Shown: positions 44,513 through 54,580 of the stretch, in pieces | Layout of the letters: every line of letters begins with the position of its first letter | How positions within the stretch are numbered: the first letter of the stretch is position 1 | Assembly: GCF_900185725.1 (NCBI RefSeq) | Contig: NZ_FYAU01000036.1 | Coordinates: forward strand, 1-64,000 | DNA length: 64,000 bases | Direction of reading: 5' to 3' | DNA from: Stappia sp. TSB10P1A | GTDB lineage: Bacteria > Pseudomonadota > Alphaproteobacteria > Rhizobiales > Stappiaceae | Notes under the pieces: model-generated | What the model was told of the DNA's origin: nothing | Databases searched by the model: none | The model's input: the letters and a program-made list of their open reading frames with translations, nothing else | Position numbers and translations under genes: made by a program

Positions 44513-45696
44513 GCCGGGAGGCCGCCCGCCGCCTGTCGGTGCTGCTGGACGGGCCGAGGGATCGTCCGGACAATCCGCTCGCGCGTCTTGCTGAAGCGTG
44601 GGGCGAGCTTGCCGACCTCTCATGGGCCGGCGACCAGAGATCCCTCCTGCCCGACGCGGTGGTGAGCCTTGCCGGCGCCACCACCTGCCCAGACCTTGCC
44701 CGGCACCTGGCCGAGGCGCGCGCAAGGGGCGTGCACGTGCCGCGCCTCGTGCTGTGTGCCGCCCCGGAAATCCCTGAAGCGCCCCTGCCGGATGCGATGA
44801 TCTCCGCCGCCTGCCCGCCGGAGCTGGCGCTGGAGCGGCTGGCCGAGACCGTGCGCCAGGCCCGGCGGATGGAGGAGGCGCGGCTGCGCCGGGCGGCCTT
44901 CGGCCCGCTGGCTCCGGGAGCCTCGCTGGTAGCGGCGCCGACCGGCGGTCTTGCCCGCGGCATTCCGGTGCTGGTTGCCGGCGACAGTGCGCGCATCGGC
45001 ATGGCGCTGTCCGGTCGCCTTGCCGCGCTCGACCTGCGCGGCTGCCTCACGGCGGAGGCCGCGCTCGCCGCGCTGGACGAGGCCCCTGCCCGGCTGCTGG
45101 TGAGCGACCTGCCCGCGCCCCGCGCGGCCGAGCTTCTGAACCGCCTTCGCACCGATCCGCGCCATATCGCCCTGCCCGTGCTGGCGCTGTGCGCCGACGA
45201 GGCGGAGGCGGCAGCCCTGCTGACGAGTGGGGCCAGCGACTGCGTGCCGCGCAAGGCCGCGCCGCAGATCCTCGCCCGGCATCTCCTGTGCCTGCTGCGG
45301 GCCGGCGCGCGCCGGGCGCTTGCCGACCGGGTGCTGACCGGCTATCGCCCGCGCCATCGTTCGGGCAAGGGCCTGCCGGTGCTGCCGCGCGAGGCGTTCG
45401 AGCGCTATCTGGCGGCGCTCGGCGAAGCGCTCGCCTTGCGCGGGGCAGAGCCGCTGACCCTGCAACTGGCGCAGATCGCCCCGCCGCCGCTCACCTCCAT
45501 GGCCGCGAATGACGATCCCTTCGCAGGTGCCGCCGTCAACCCCGTCCTTTCGGCGACGCTTGCTGCATCGCGCGAGGAGGATTTTGTTGCTACGGTCGAG
45601 GGGCTGGGCGATATCGCCGTGCTGCGGGATGCGGAGGCGCAGGAGCGCATCCGCCGGCGGATCGGCGCCATCGTCGCCAGCACCGCCTTTGCCTGA
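44509..45696 (+). CDS. PleD-like REC-REC-GGDEF homologue with degenerate domains
   Basis: A 395-residue protein with the PleD order in decayed form. Residues about 30-125 look like the second half of a receiver domain. Residues about 150-270 form a receiver domain that keeps the phosphoacceptor-position Asp (LLVSDLPAP) but has Ala where a Thr/Ser switch is expected and no KP motif. Residues about 285-395 resemble GGDEF (start GLPVLPREAFERYLAAL) but the signature is replaced by REEDF. It is therefore unlikely to make cyclic di-GMP; a binding or scaffold role is possible. The domain calls are my reading of faint patterns. Confidence 0.55.
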   Translation: MSREAARRLSVLLDGPRDRPDNPLARLAEAWGELADLSWAGDQRSLLPDAVVSLAGATTCPDLARHLAEARARGVHVPRLVLCAAPEIPEAPLPDAMISAACPPELALERLAETVRQARRMEEARLRRAAFGPLAPGASLVAAPTGGLARGIPVLVAGDSARIGMALSGRLAALDLRGCLTAEAALAALDEAPARLLVSDLPAPRAAELLNRLRTDPRHIALPVLALCADEAEAAALLTSGASDCVPRKAAPQILARHLLCLLRAGARRALADRVLTGYRPRHRSGKGLPVLPREAFERYLAALGEALALRGAEPLTLQLAQIAPPPLTSMAANDDPFAGAAVNPVLSATLAASREEDFVATVEGLGDIAVLRDAEAQERIRRRIGAIVASTAFA

Positions 45697-45753
45697 CGCG
45701 TCCCAAGGCGCGCTCCCTTCGCGCTCCTGGCGCAACCGACGAAAGGACTGCCC

Positions 45754-46464
45754 ATGCACGCCGAGACGGAGACCGACACCGCGAGCGGGCAGCAGGCAGC
45801 CGCCCGGACCGCCGCCGATCAGGCCGCAATGCCCATCGACGTCATTTCCGACGTGGTCTGCCCCTGGTGCTATATCGGCAAGCGGCGGCTGGAAAAGGCG
45901 CTGGCGAGCCTGCCGGACATTCCCGTTGCCCTGCGCTGGCAGCCCTATCAGCTCGACGCGACGATCCCGCCGCAGGGCAAGGACCGCCAGCAATATCTGA
46001 TGGACAAGTTCGGCAGCCAGGCGCGCATCGACGCGCTGCACGAGCAGATCGCCGCCGCCGGCCTGCAGGAAGGCATCCCCTTCGCCTTCGAGCGCATCCG
46101 CACCTCGCCCAACACGCTGGATTGCCACCGCCTGCTGCTGTGGTCGCGCGCCGACGGGCTGCAGAGCGAGATGGCCGAGCGCCTGTTCCGCCTCTATTTC
46201 CTGGAAGGCGCCGACCTCAGCGACCCGCAGACGCTGGTCATGGCGGCCGGCGAAGTCGGCATGATGGCCGATCTCGTCGCCGAACTGCTGCCGACGGATT
46301 CCGACCGCAGCAAGATCACCGCCGCCGTCGAACAGGCCCACCGCATCGGCGTCACCGGCGTCCCGGCCTTCATCATCGACGAGCGCTTCATCGTCATGGG
46401 GGCGGAAAAGCCGGAAACCCTCGCCGCCGCGATCAAGCACGCCTATGAGACGAAGACGGGGTAG
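45754..46464 (+). CDS. FrnE-like DsbA-family thiol oxidoreductase
   Basis: A 236-residue thioredoxin-fold protein of the FrnE/2-hydroxychromene-2-carboxylate isomerase group. The redox motif CPWC is at residues 36-39 and the cis-Pro loop is near GVTGVPAFIIDER. No signal peptide is visible, so it acts in the cytoplasm. An in-frame Met at residue 26 matches where the family usually begins; the longer start has GAAAGGA upstream. It is the last gene of the plus-strand run before the OLD island. Confidence 0.9.
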   Translation: MHAETETDTASGQQAAARTAADQAAMPIDVISDVVCPWCYIGKRRLEKALASLPDIPVALRWQPYQLDATIPPQGKDRQQYLMDKFGSQARIDALHEQIAAAGLQEGIPFAFERIRTSPNTLDCHRLLLWSRADGLQSEMAERLFRLYFLEGADLSDPQTLVMAAGEVGMMADLVAELLPTDSDRSKITAAVEQAHRIGVTGVPAFIIDERFIVMGAEKPETLAAAIKHAYETKTG

Positions 46465-46492
46465 TGGCTATAAAATCGCCTAGAGTGGGGAA

Positions 46493-48217
46493 TTACTCAT
46501 CTGGCAACTTTGCTTCAATCGACGATACGAAATTTCTAATAGGCCCTGACAGTTCATTTTTCAGTATAACACCCGGATTAGCAGAAGCAAATTTCGCTAG
46601 CCAATTCTTTAACTCAAATTTTACGTCATCATTCCAGGGCTTTCCGGCCTCCAAGAAGATTCGATTCATGCGTTGAGACCATTTTACTTTTGATTTTATC
46701 TTTATTTTCTTGGCTGGATCAACGCCGAATTTCTTTATAAAGTCCGCCGCATAAATCGCTTTATCATAGATATCCTCAATTTCCGCCTCGTCAAGATGGG
46801 GGACTATGCTCAAATTAATATCTTTCAATTCGATAACTTTATCTTCTATCGCCCTCTTCATAGCTTTACGGCCATCTGCATCATCATCTAAAAAGCACTG
46901 GATCAAACACGCGCCAGACTTGTAGAAAGACGCTTTTTGCCTCAATCCACTTGCCCCACCTAGATGATCAAAGAAAATAGATCCATCATCTAGCGCCCGC
47001 GCGATCGAAGGGCTCATGTAAGATGTAATAGCCTTAAGAGCGGTAACATCATCCCCCCCTTCAACTAGCACCACAAGTCTAGCGTTGTGCAAATTGTCTG
47101 AGAATCGAACCCCCAAGGCTTCGCGCACAGCCGAGACCTGCGTAGCAGGCGCCGCCTTACTTCCCTTAACTATAATCGTATTACTTAGGTTGTTCGGATT
47201 AACAAAAAGAGGAGAGTGGCTAGTTAGGACAACTTGATTACTTAATGCTAGATTACTAATAACAGCGCGAAGTTCGTGTATCGCTCTCGGATGCAAGTGG
47301 GATTCAGGCTCCTCAATTGCGATAACAGTGCTAACGTCAGCATCTACTTGTTCCGAAGCGTGTCGCATCAAGGCAAGTGCGGCCAAACTCTGAACACCAT
47401 CACCTTTTCTGTCGAGGCGTGTTAAGTGGCCGTCATCTACTATTATCTCGAAATCTCGCCTTAAAGACTTGTAGCGAGCCTCACGCCGACTCTTTAATTC
47501 AACCGACGTCACACTAGGAAGAAAACGCGCTACAGTTGATTTAATTGCCTCAGCCAGCTCATCAAAAACAGGCTGCTGCAACTCTTCAATCTTGGAAATA
47601 GCCTCAGCGTACTCTGGATCTCCTTCTAGGCGGTGTAATTCTCGATCTACTAGCTGAGAAATAACTTTCGCCGCCGATTCTGCCGTTCGGATGGCAGGAA
47701 TGTATTCAAATCGAATCCTCTTTGAAACAAAATCGGCAATTCGCGTACTCTTTCGAGTGAGCATCGCTTGGCCGCGACCGGGTTTTTTTACAGTTACCTC
47801 GAAATCACCCTTGGTAAAATAAATTAAAATAGGAAGAGTTCCGTTAAGATTACTCTTTATTTCATCTTTGAATTCAGCCGTCTCCGCTTCATTCAACGCA
47901 AATTCCAGAGTGACGCTCGACCCAATCCCAGCATTGGGTTTGATTTGCTTTCTAACAGGAAAGTCAGTGTCCCAATCATAGCCGATTCTATGTGATCGAA
48001 TTAAACTAGAGGGCAGCCTGACAACTCGCCCATCGGATGTTCTCCGTACTTGTCGATGCCACTCGATCAAGGCATTCATGCCGAGCGCCAATGCGTGCAA
48101 TATATTGGATTTGCCTTCGTTGTTCGCTCCTACCAGAAGAGAGTAATCCGAAAGCGGTATCTTTTTTGCGTTCGTAATACTTCTATAATTTTCTACAGAA
48201 AAAGAAACGAGCCTCAT
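46493..48217 (-). CDS. Standalone OLD-family ATPase-TOPRIM nuclease
   Basis: A 574-residue AAA/ABC-type ATPase fused to a TOPRIM nuclease domain (class 1 OLD). N-terminal Walker A GANNEGKS (residues 30-37), a signature-like DGVQSLAALAL, Walker B TVIAIEEPESHLHP, the H-loop LTSHSPLF, then TOPRIM acids in LVEGGDD and CFLDDDADGRK. Such proteins are DNA endonucleases; GajA of the Gabija anti-phage system is a relative. No UvrD/Rep-like helicase or other partner is next to it. The DNA is AT-rich with rhizobia-untypical codons, unlike its neighbours, pointing to transfer. ATG at 48217 with AAGGTG upstream is preferred over GTG 48226. Confidence 0.88.
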   Translation of the reverse strand: MRLVSFSVENYRSITNAKKIPLSDYSLLVGANNEGKSNILHALALGMNALIEWHRQVRRTSDGRVVRLPSSLIRSHRIGYDWDTDFPVRKQIKPNAGIGSSVTLEFALNEAETAEFKDEIKSNLNGTLPILIYFTKGDFEVTVKKPGRGQAMLTRKSTRIADFVSKRIRFEYIPAIRTAESAAKVISQLVDRELHRLEGDPEYAEAISKIEELQQPVFDELAEAIKSTVARFLPSVTSVELKSRREARYKSLRRDFEIIVDDGHLTRLDRKGDGVQSLAALALMRHASEQVDADVSTVIAIEEPESHLHPRAIHELRAVISNLALSNQVVLTSHSPLFVNPNNLSNTIIVKGSKAAPATQVSAVREALGVRFSDNLHNARLVVLVEGGDDVTALKAITSYMSPSIARALDDGSIFFDHLGGASGLRQKASFYKSGACLIQCFLDDDADGRKAMKRAIEDKVIELKDINLSIVPHLDEAEIEDIYDKAIYAADFIKKFGVDPAKKIKIKSKVKWSQRMNRIFLEAGKPWNDDVKFELKNWLAKFASANPGVILKNELSGPIRNFVSSIEAKLPDE

Positions 48218-48557
48218 ATCTTTCACCTTAAAAATTTACTTTTTTCGAGGAAATTTGCATCTAGATCAACGTTACAATTCATCTTTTGAAGGCGACCTTC
48301 GACAGGACTTCCCCCGCGAGTAAATATTCACCGTTTCCATAGGGGTAATTTGGAGCAGATTTTGGATAAATTTGCCAATAGATTTTACATTGTGGGACAC
48401 GTGCCTACCGCTGCCTCCAGATCCAGACAGTCACCTAGACGAATTGAGTACGCATTGTCACCGTCCATGTAGAGGTGCTGATACCGAACGTTCCCGCATT
48501 TCAAGTGCCACTGTAGCCGCTTCGAGTCGCTTGCCGAGCTCTTGAGCGCCCTTCCCC
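48218..48557. other. AT-rich spacer upstream of the OLD gene
   Basis: About 340 bases between the OLD start and the eno terminator. The first 170 are AT-rich like the OLD gene and should hold its promoter. From about 48410 the composition returns to GC-rich. No complete gene is visible. Confidence 0.5.
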
Positions 48558-48594
48558 AAACAAAAACCCGGCGCGCGGGGAGCGCACCGGGTTT
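48558..48594 (-). terminator. Rho-independent terminator of eno
   Basis: AAACCCGG (48564-48571) pairs with CCGGGTTT (48587-48594), extended by GC pairs with one mismatch. Read on the minus strand it is followed by TTTGTTTGG. It is about 34 bp beyond the eno stop. Confidence 0.8.
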
Positions 48595-48627
48595 CGTTGT
48601 TTCAGGCGCTGAGGCGTAAGGCGCCGA

Positions 48628-50898
<2,271 letters not shown>

Positions 50899-51142
50899 TC
50901 ATGGGCCGCCCGCCCGCTGGCGCGTTCCGCCCGTCAGTAGTCCGCATGGCGCGCGCGCGCAAGCGCCTCGGCGGTCTGGGGCGGTCGTTCCCTTGCCCAA
51001 TCCTTGCCCCAATCCTGGGACAAAGCTTGCGCGGATTGGCGCGAAGTCGTTGCGCCGACATTCTTTTCGCCAACTTGGTTCCGTCATCCTTTCAGGTTAC
51101 CTTGCGGCCCGTGCCGCCTCCCGATTCCACCAGACACGGAAA

Positions 51143-52033
51143 ATGCGTTTCATGCAGAACAAGAAGATCCGCAAGGCAGTCCTTCCGGTGGCTGGCCTCG
51201 GCACCCGTTTCCTGCCCGCGACGAAGGCCCTGCCGAAGGAGATGCTGACCATCGTCGACCGGCCGATCATCCAGTATGTGGTCGACGAGGCGCGCAATGC
51301 CGGCATCGAGCACATCGTCTTCGTCACCGGGCGCAACAAGCATGTGATCGAGGACCATTTCGACATCGCCTACGAGCTGGAGGACACGCTGCGCGCCCGC
51401 TCCAAGCAGGCGGCGCTGAAGCTGCTCGAGGCGATCCGCCCGGCCCCCGGCACCACCAGCTTCACCCGCCAGCAGGAGCCGTTGGGCCTCGGCCATGCCA
51501 TCTGGTGCGCCCGCGACATCATCGGCAACGAGCCCTTCGCGATCCTGCTGCCGGACATGCTGATGAAATCCGAGCCGGGCTGCCTGTCGCAGATGGTGGA
51601 GATCTACAATGCGTCCGGCGGCAACGTCATCTCGGTCGAGGCCGTACCGGAGGACCAGACCCAGAACTACGGCATCGTCGAGGTCGACGGCGATGCGAGC
51701 GCGCGGACCTTCACCATCACCGGCATGGTCGAAAAGCCGGCGCCGGGCACGGCGCCGACCAACCTGTTCATCAACGGTCGCTACATCCTGCAGCCGGAGA
51801 TCTTCCAACTGCTCGGCAGCCAGGAGACCGGCGCCGGCGGCGAGATCCAGCTCACCGACGCGATGATCTCGCTGATGGGCATGCAGCCCTTCACCGGCCT
51901 GCGCTTCGAAGGCGAGACCTACGATTGCGGCTCCAAGTCCGGCTTCCTTGCCGCCAACATCGCCTTCGCGCTGGAGGATGAGGAGCTCGCCCGCGAGCTG
52001 CGGCCGCTGCTGCGCTCGCTGCTCGACGCCTGA
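51143..52033 (+). CDS. galU: UTP-glucose-1-phosphate uridylyltransferase
   Basis: Makes UDP-glucose for exopolysaccharide and LPS. 296 residues with the nucleotidyltransferase motif [34 protein letters not shown] and GMVEKPAP. Two in-frame starts, 51143 and 51152, are possible. It is divergent from kdsA across a 278-base region and precedes the sugar epimerase by 8 bases, so UDP-glucose supply and sugar modification are linked. Confidence 0.95.
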   Translation: MRFMQNKKIRKAVLPVAGLGTRFLPATKALPKEMLTIVDRPIIQYVVDEARNAGIEHIVFVTGRNKHVIEDHFDIAYELEDTLRARSKQAALKLLEAIRPAPGTTSFTRQQEPLGLGHAIWCARDIIGNEPFAILLPDMLMKSEPGCLSQMVEIYNASGGNVISVEAVPEDQTQNYGIVEVDGDASARTFTITGMVEKPAPGTAPTNLFINGRYILQPEIFQLLGSQETGAGGEIQLTDAMISLMGMQPFTGLRFEGETYDCGSKSGFLAANIAFALEDEELARELRPLLRSLLDA

Positions 52034-52041
52034 GGACATCG

Positions 52042-53052
52042 ATGCGCAAGATCCTCGTCACGGGCTCGGCCGGGTTCATCGGTTTTCACCTGGCAAGCCG
52101 CCTGCTCGCCGACGGATGGCAGGTGATCGGCCTCGACTGCGTCAGCCCCTATTACGATCCGGCGCTGAAGGAAGCGCGGGTGGAGATCCTGCGCCAGCAT
52201 CCCCAGTTCATCGAGGCGCGGATCTCGCTGGAGGACCGCGCGGCGGTGATGGCGCTGATGGCCGAGCACGCGCCGCAACGGATCATTCATCTCGCGGCGC
52301 AGCCGGGCGTGCGCTACTCGCTGGAAGCGCCGCAGGCCTATGTGGATGCCAATGTCACCGGTTTCCTGACGGTGCTGGAGGCGGCGCGCGCCCACACCGT
52401 CGACCATGTGGTCTTCGCCTCCACCTCCTCGATCTATGGATTGGACGAGACGATGCCGCTGTCGCCGCATCGCGGCGGCAATCATCCGATCTCGCTCTAT
52501 GCGGCGACGAAGAAGGCGAACGAGGCGATGGCGCACAGCTACGCCCACCTCTTCCGCATTCCGCTCACCGGCCTGCGCTTCTTCACCGTCTACGGCCCCT
52601 GGGCGCGGCCGGACATGGCGCTCTACAAGTTTACCCGGGCGATCCTGTCGGGCCAGCCGATCGACATCTACAACAATGGCGAGATGCTGCGCGACTTCAC
52701 CTATGTCGACGACATCGTCGAGGGCATCGTGCGCATCGCCGACCGGCCGCCGGCGGTCAACGAGGACTGGGACGCGGCCGCCGCCGACCCGGCGACCAGC
52801 TCCGCCCCCTATCGGATCCACAATATCGGCAATTCCGAGCCGGTGAAGCTGCTGCGCTATGTGGACGCCATCGAGGCGGCCTGCGGCGTCACGGCGGTCC
52901 GCAACTACATGCCGCTGCAGCCGGGCGACGTTCTGGCCACCTGGGCGGATGTCGAAGACCTGACCCAGGCGACGGGCTTCCGCCCCTGCACCTCGGTGGA
53001 GGACGGCGTGCGTGCCTTCGTCGAGTGGTATCGGGATTTCTATAAGGTCTGA
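52042..53052 (+). CDS. UDP-glucuronate 4-epimerase (SDR family)
   Basis: An NAD-dependent epimerase that converts UDP-glucuronate to UDP-galacturonate for surface polysaccharide. Rossmann motif VTGSAGFIG at the N-terminus, catalytic YAATKK mid-protein, and QPGVRYSLEAP, a stretch characteristic of UDP-uronate epimerases. 336 residues, full length. It follows galU in the same direction. UDP-glucose 4-epimerase is a less likely alternative. Confidence 0.88.
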   Translation: MRKILVTGSAGFIGFHLASRLLADGWQVIGLDCVSPYYDPALKEARVEILRQHPQFIEARISLEDRAAVMALMAEHAPQRIIHLAAQPGVRYSLEAPQAYVDANVTGFLTVLEAARAHTVDHVVFASTSSIYGLDETMPLSPHRGGNHPISLYAATKKANEAMAHSYAHLFRIPLTGLRFFTVYGPWARPDMALYKFTRAILSGQPIDIYNNGEMLRDFTYVDDIVEGIVRIADRPPAVNEDWDAAAADPATSSAPYRIHNIGNSEPVKLLRYVDAIEAACGVTAVRNYMPLQPGDVLATWADVEDLTQATGFRPCTSVEDGVRAFVEWYRDFYKV

Positions 53053-53088
53053 GGCCTGCAGGCGGCCGGCTGCAGAAGCCGGCGTCGA

Positions 53089-53421
53089 TCAGCGTGTGGA
53101 CCGATTGCCCAACATGTCGAGATAGGCCTTTTGCATGTCGCTGATGCGGCCGGCGACGCGCGCATTGGCCTTGAAGGCATTTTCCGCCTGCATCATGTCG
53201 ACGATGGCCCCGACCATGTCGGGCGAGAAACCGATTGCCGGCGCGCCGGTGGCGGGCGACTGGTCGCCGTCTGCGCTCTGTCCGTCCGTCGTCTCGTGGC
53301 CGCTCGCGGCGAGCAACGCATTGCCCGCTTCGGCTCCGGCCGCAACGATGCGGCGGGCGGACGCCTCGAAGCGCTGACCGGCGGCCTGTAGGCCTGAAAG
53401 GGAGATGGACAGGGCAGACAT
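53089..53421 (-). CDS. Mini flagellar-rod-like protein (FlgC/FlgG-type ends)
   Basis: A 110-residue protein that joins the N-terminal rod motif (LSISLSGLQAAGQRFEASARRIV) to a C-terminal motif of flagellar rod/hook proteins (MVDMMQAENAFKANARV-type), with only a short acidic linker where the main body would be. Both ends are expected to form the coiled coil that polymerises rod proteins. No flagellar genes are near, so it is an orphan. The GTG at 53430 is an alternative start. A role at the flagellum is inferred. Confidence 0.6.
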   Translation of the reverse strand: MSALSISLSGLQAAGQRFEASARRIVAAGAEAGNALLAASGHETTDGQSADGDQSPATGAPAIGFSPDMVGAIVDMMQAENAFKANARVAGRISDMQKAYLDMLGNRSTR

Positions 53422-53532
53422 GATCTGCACAGTATCCCCGTCCCCTCTTAACGAATCCTGAGTCCATTCCCTCGCATTCGAGCCAGGCGCGCCAAAGCCG
53501 CCAGTGTCATTTCAACCAAGGATTGCAATGCC

Positions 53533-54462
53533 ATGCTCCTGACGCTCTCGATTACCGGTCCGTTCTTCGCTGTCATTGCCTTCGGGTTCTTCGCCGCGAA
53601 GCGAGGCTGGATGCCGGACGGAGCGGTGCGCAGCCTGAATGTCTTCGTGTTCAACTTCGCCATGCCGGCGCTGGTGATCCGGGCGCTGGCGGGACAGGAC
53701 ATCATCGCGGCCCTGACCGGGCCGATGGTGCCGGTGTGGATCCTGGCCGGAGCCGTGACCTTCGCCCTCGCCATGCTGGCCATGCGCATCCTGTGCGGCG
53801 GTGGCCTCGCCGAAATGGCGGTCAGCGGCCAGGCCGCCACCATCGGCAATATCGGCTTTCTCGGTCTGCCCTTGATGCTGGCGGCGTTCGGCGACCGGGC
53901 CGCCGCGCCGATGGCGGTGGTGCTGGTGCTGGACCTGACGATCTTCATTCCGCTCTGCATCGGGCTGCTGGAATGGTCCTCCGGCAAGGGCGCGAGCTGG
54001 CGGCTGGTCGTCACCGTGGCGAAAGGCGTGATCTTCAACCCGTTCGTGCTCGCCATCGTCGGCGGCACGCTCCTGTCGCTGGCGGGAGGGAAACTGCCGC
54101 AGGCGGGAGAGAACCTGCTCAACTTCCTTGGGGATGCAGCCGGCGCCACCGCCCTTTTCTCGCTTGGGGTGCAGCTTGCCGCGCGGCGGGTCGAGGGCGA
54201 GGCACGGGCGATCTCGCTGATGATCGTGATGAAGCTGTTTGTGCATCCGCTCGCCGTCCTTACCGCTGCGACACTGTTTGGCCTGGATGCGGCGCGCACG
54301 GCGGTGCTGGTGGTGGTTGCATCGCTGCCGATCGCCGGCAATGTCTTCGTCGTTGCCGAGCGCTATGGCATCTTCATCCAGCAACTGTCGGCGGCGATCC
54401 TGTTGTCGACCACAGCCGGCGTGGTCACCGTGTCCCTCGCTTTGATGTGGGCGGGATTGTGA
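53533..54462 (+). CDS. AEC-family transporter (second copy)
   Basis: A 309-residue membrane protein with about ten hydrophobic helices in two inverted halves, as in auxin efflux carrier-type transporters. It shares SNVGYMG/IGNIGFLG-type and LPIAGNVFV/LPPAANVFV-type motifs with the AEC protein at 36320 but is only a distant paralogue. Substrate unknown. It stands alone between the mini rod-like gene and the peptidase. Confidence 0.85.
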   Translation: MLLTLSITGPFFAVIAFGFFAAKRGWMPDGAVRSLNVFVFNFAMPALVIRALAGQDIIAALTGPMVPVWILAGAVTFALAMLAMRILCGGGLAEMAVSGQAATIGNIGFLGLPLMLAAFGDRAAAPMAVVLVLDLTIFIPLCIGLLEWSSGKGASWRLVVTVAKGVIFNPFVLAIVGGTLLSLAGGKLPQAGENLLNFLGDAAGATALFSLGVQLAARRVEGEARAISLMIVMKLFVHPLAVLTAATLFGLDAARTAVLVVVASLPIAGNVFVVAERYGIFIQQLSAAILLSTTAGVVTVSLALMWAGL

Positions 54463-54580
54463 GCAAAGGCCGCTCCACGGGGGCTGACAGAAGCGCCTCG
54501 CCGTCCCATATTGTCCGCGACAGGGCCGGATTCTCGGGAATTGGCCCGCTTCCTTCCTCGTGAGATCTTTCAGGACCCCC

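Noticed and set aside
46493-48217. Gabija system
   Set aside because: Only the GajA-like OLD protein is present; no GajB-like helicase is found on either side.
46479-48445. CCTAGA followed shortly by GAATT at both edges of the OLD island (46479 and 48434)
   Set aside because: The spacing differs and the match is short, so it does not qualify as a target-site or attachment repeat.
48458-48557. Minus-strand fragment of about 32 codons with coding-like codon use, ending in TGA
   Set aside because: Too short and without recognisable similarity; it may be a gene remnant but could equally be chance.
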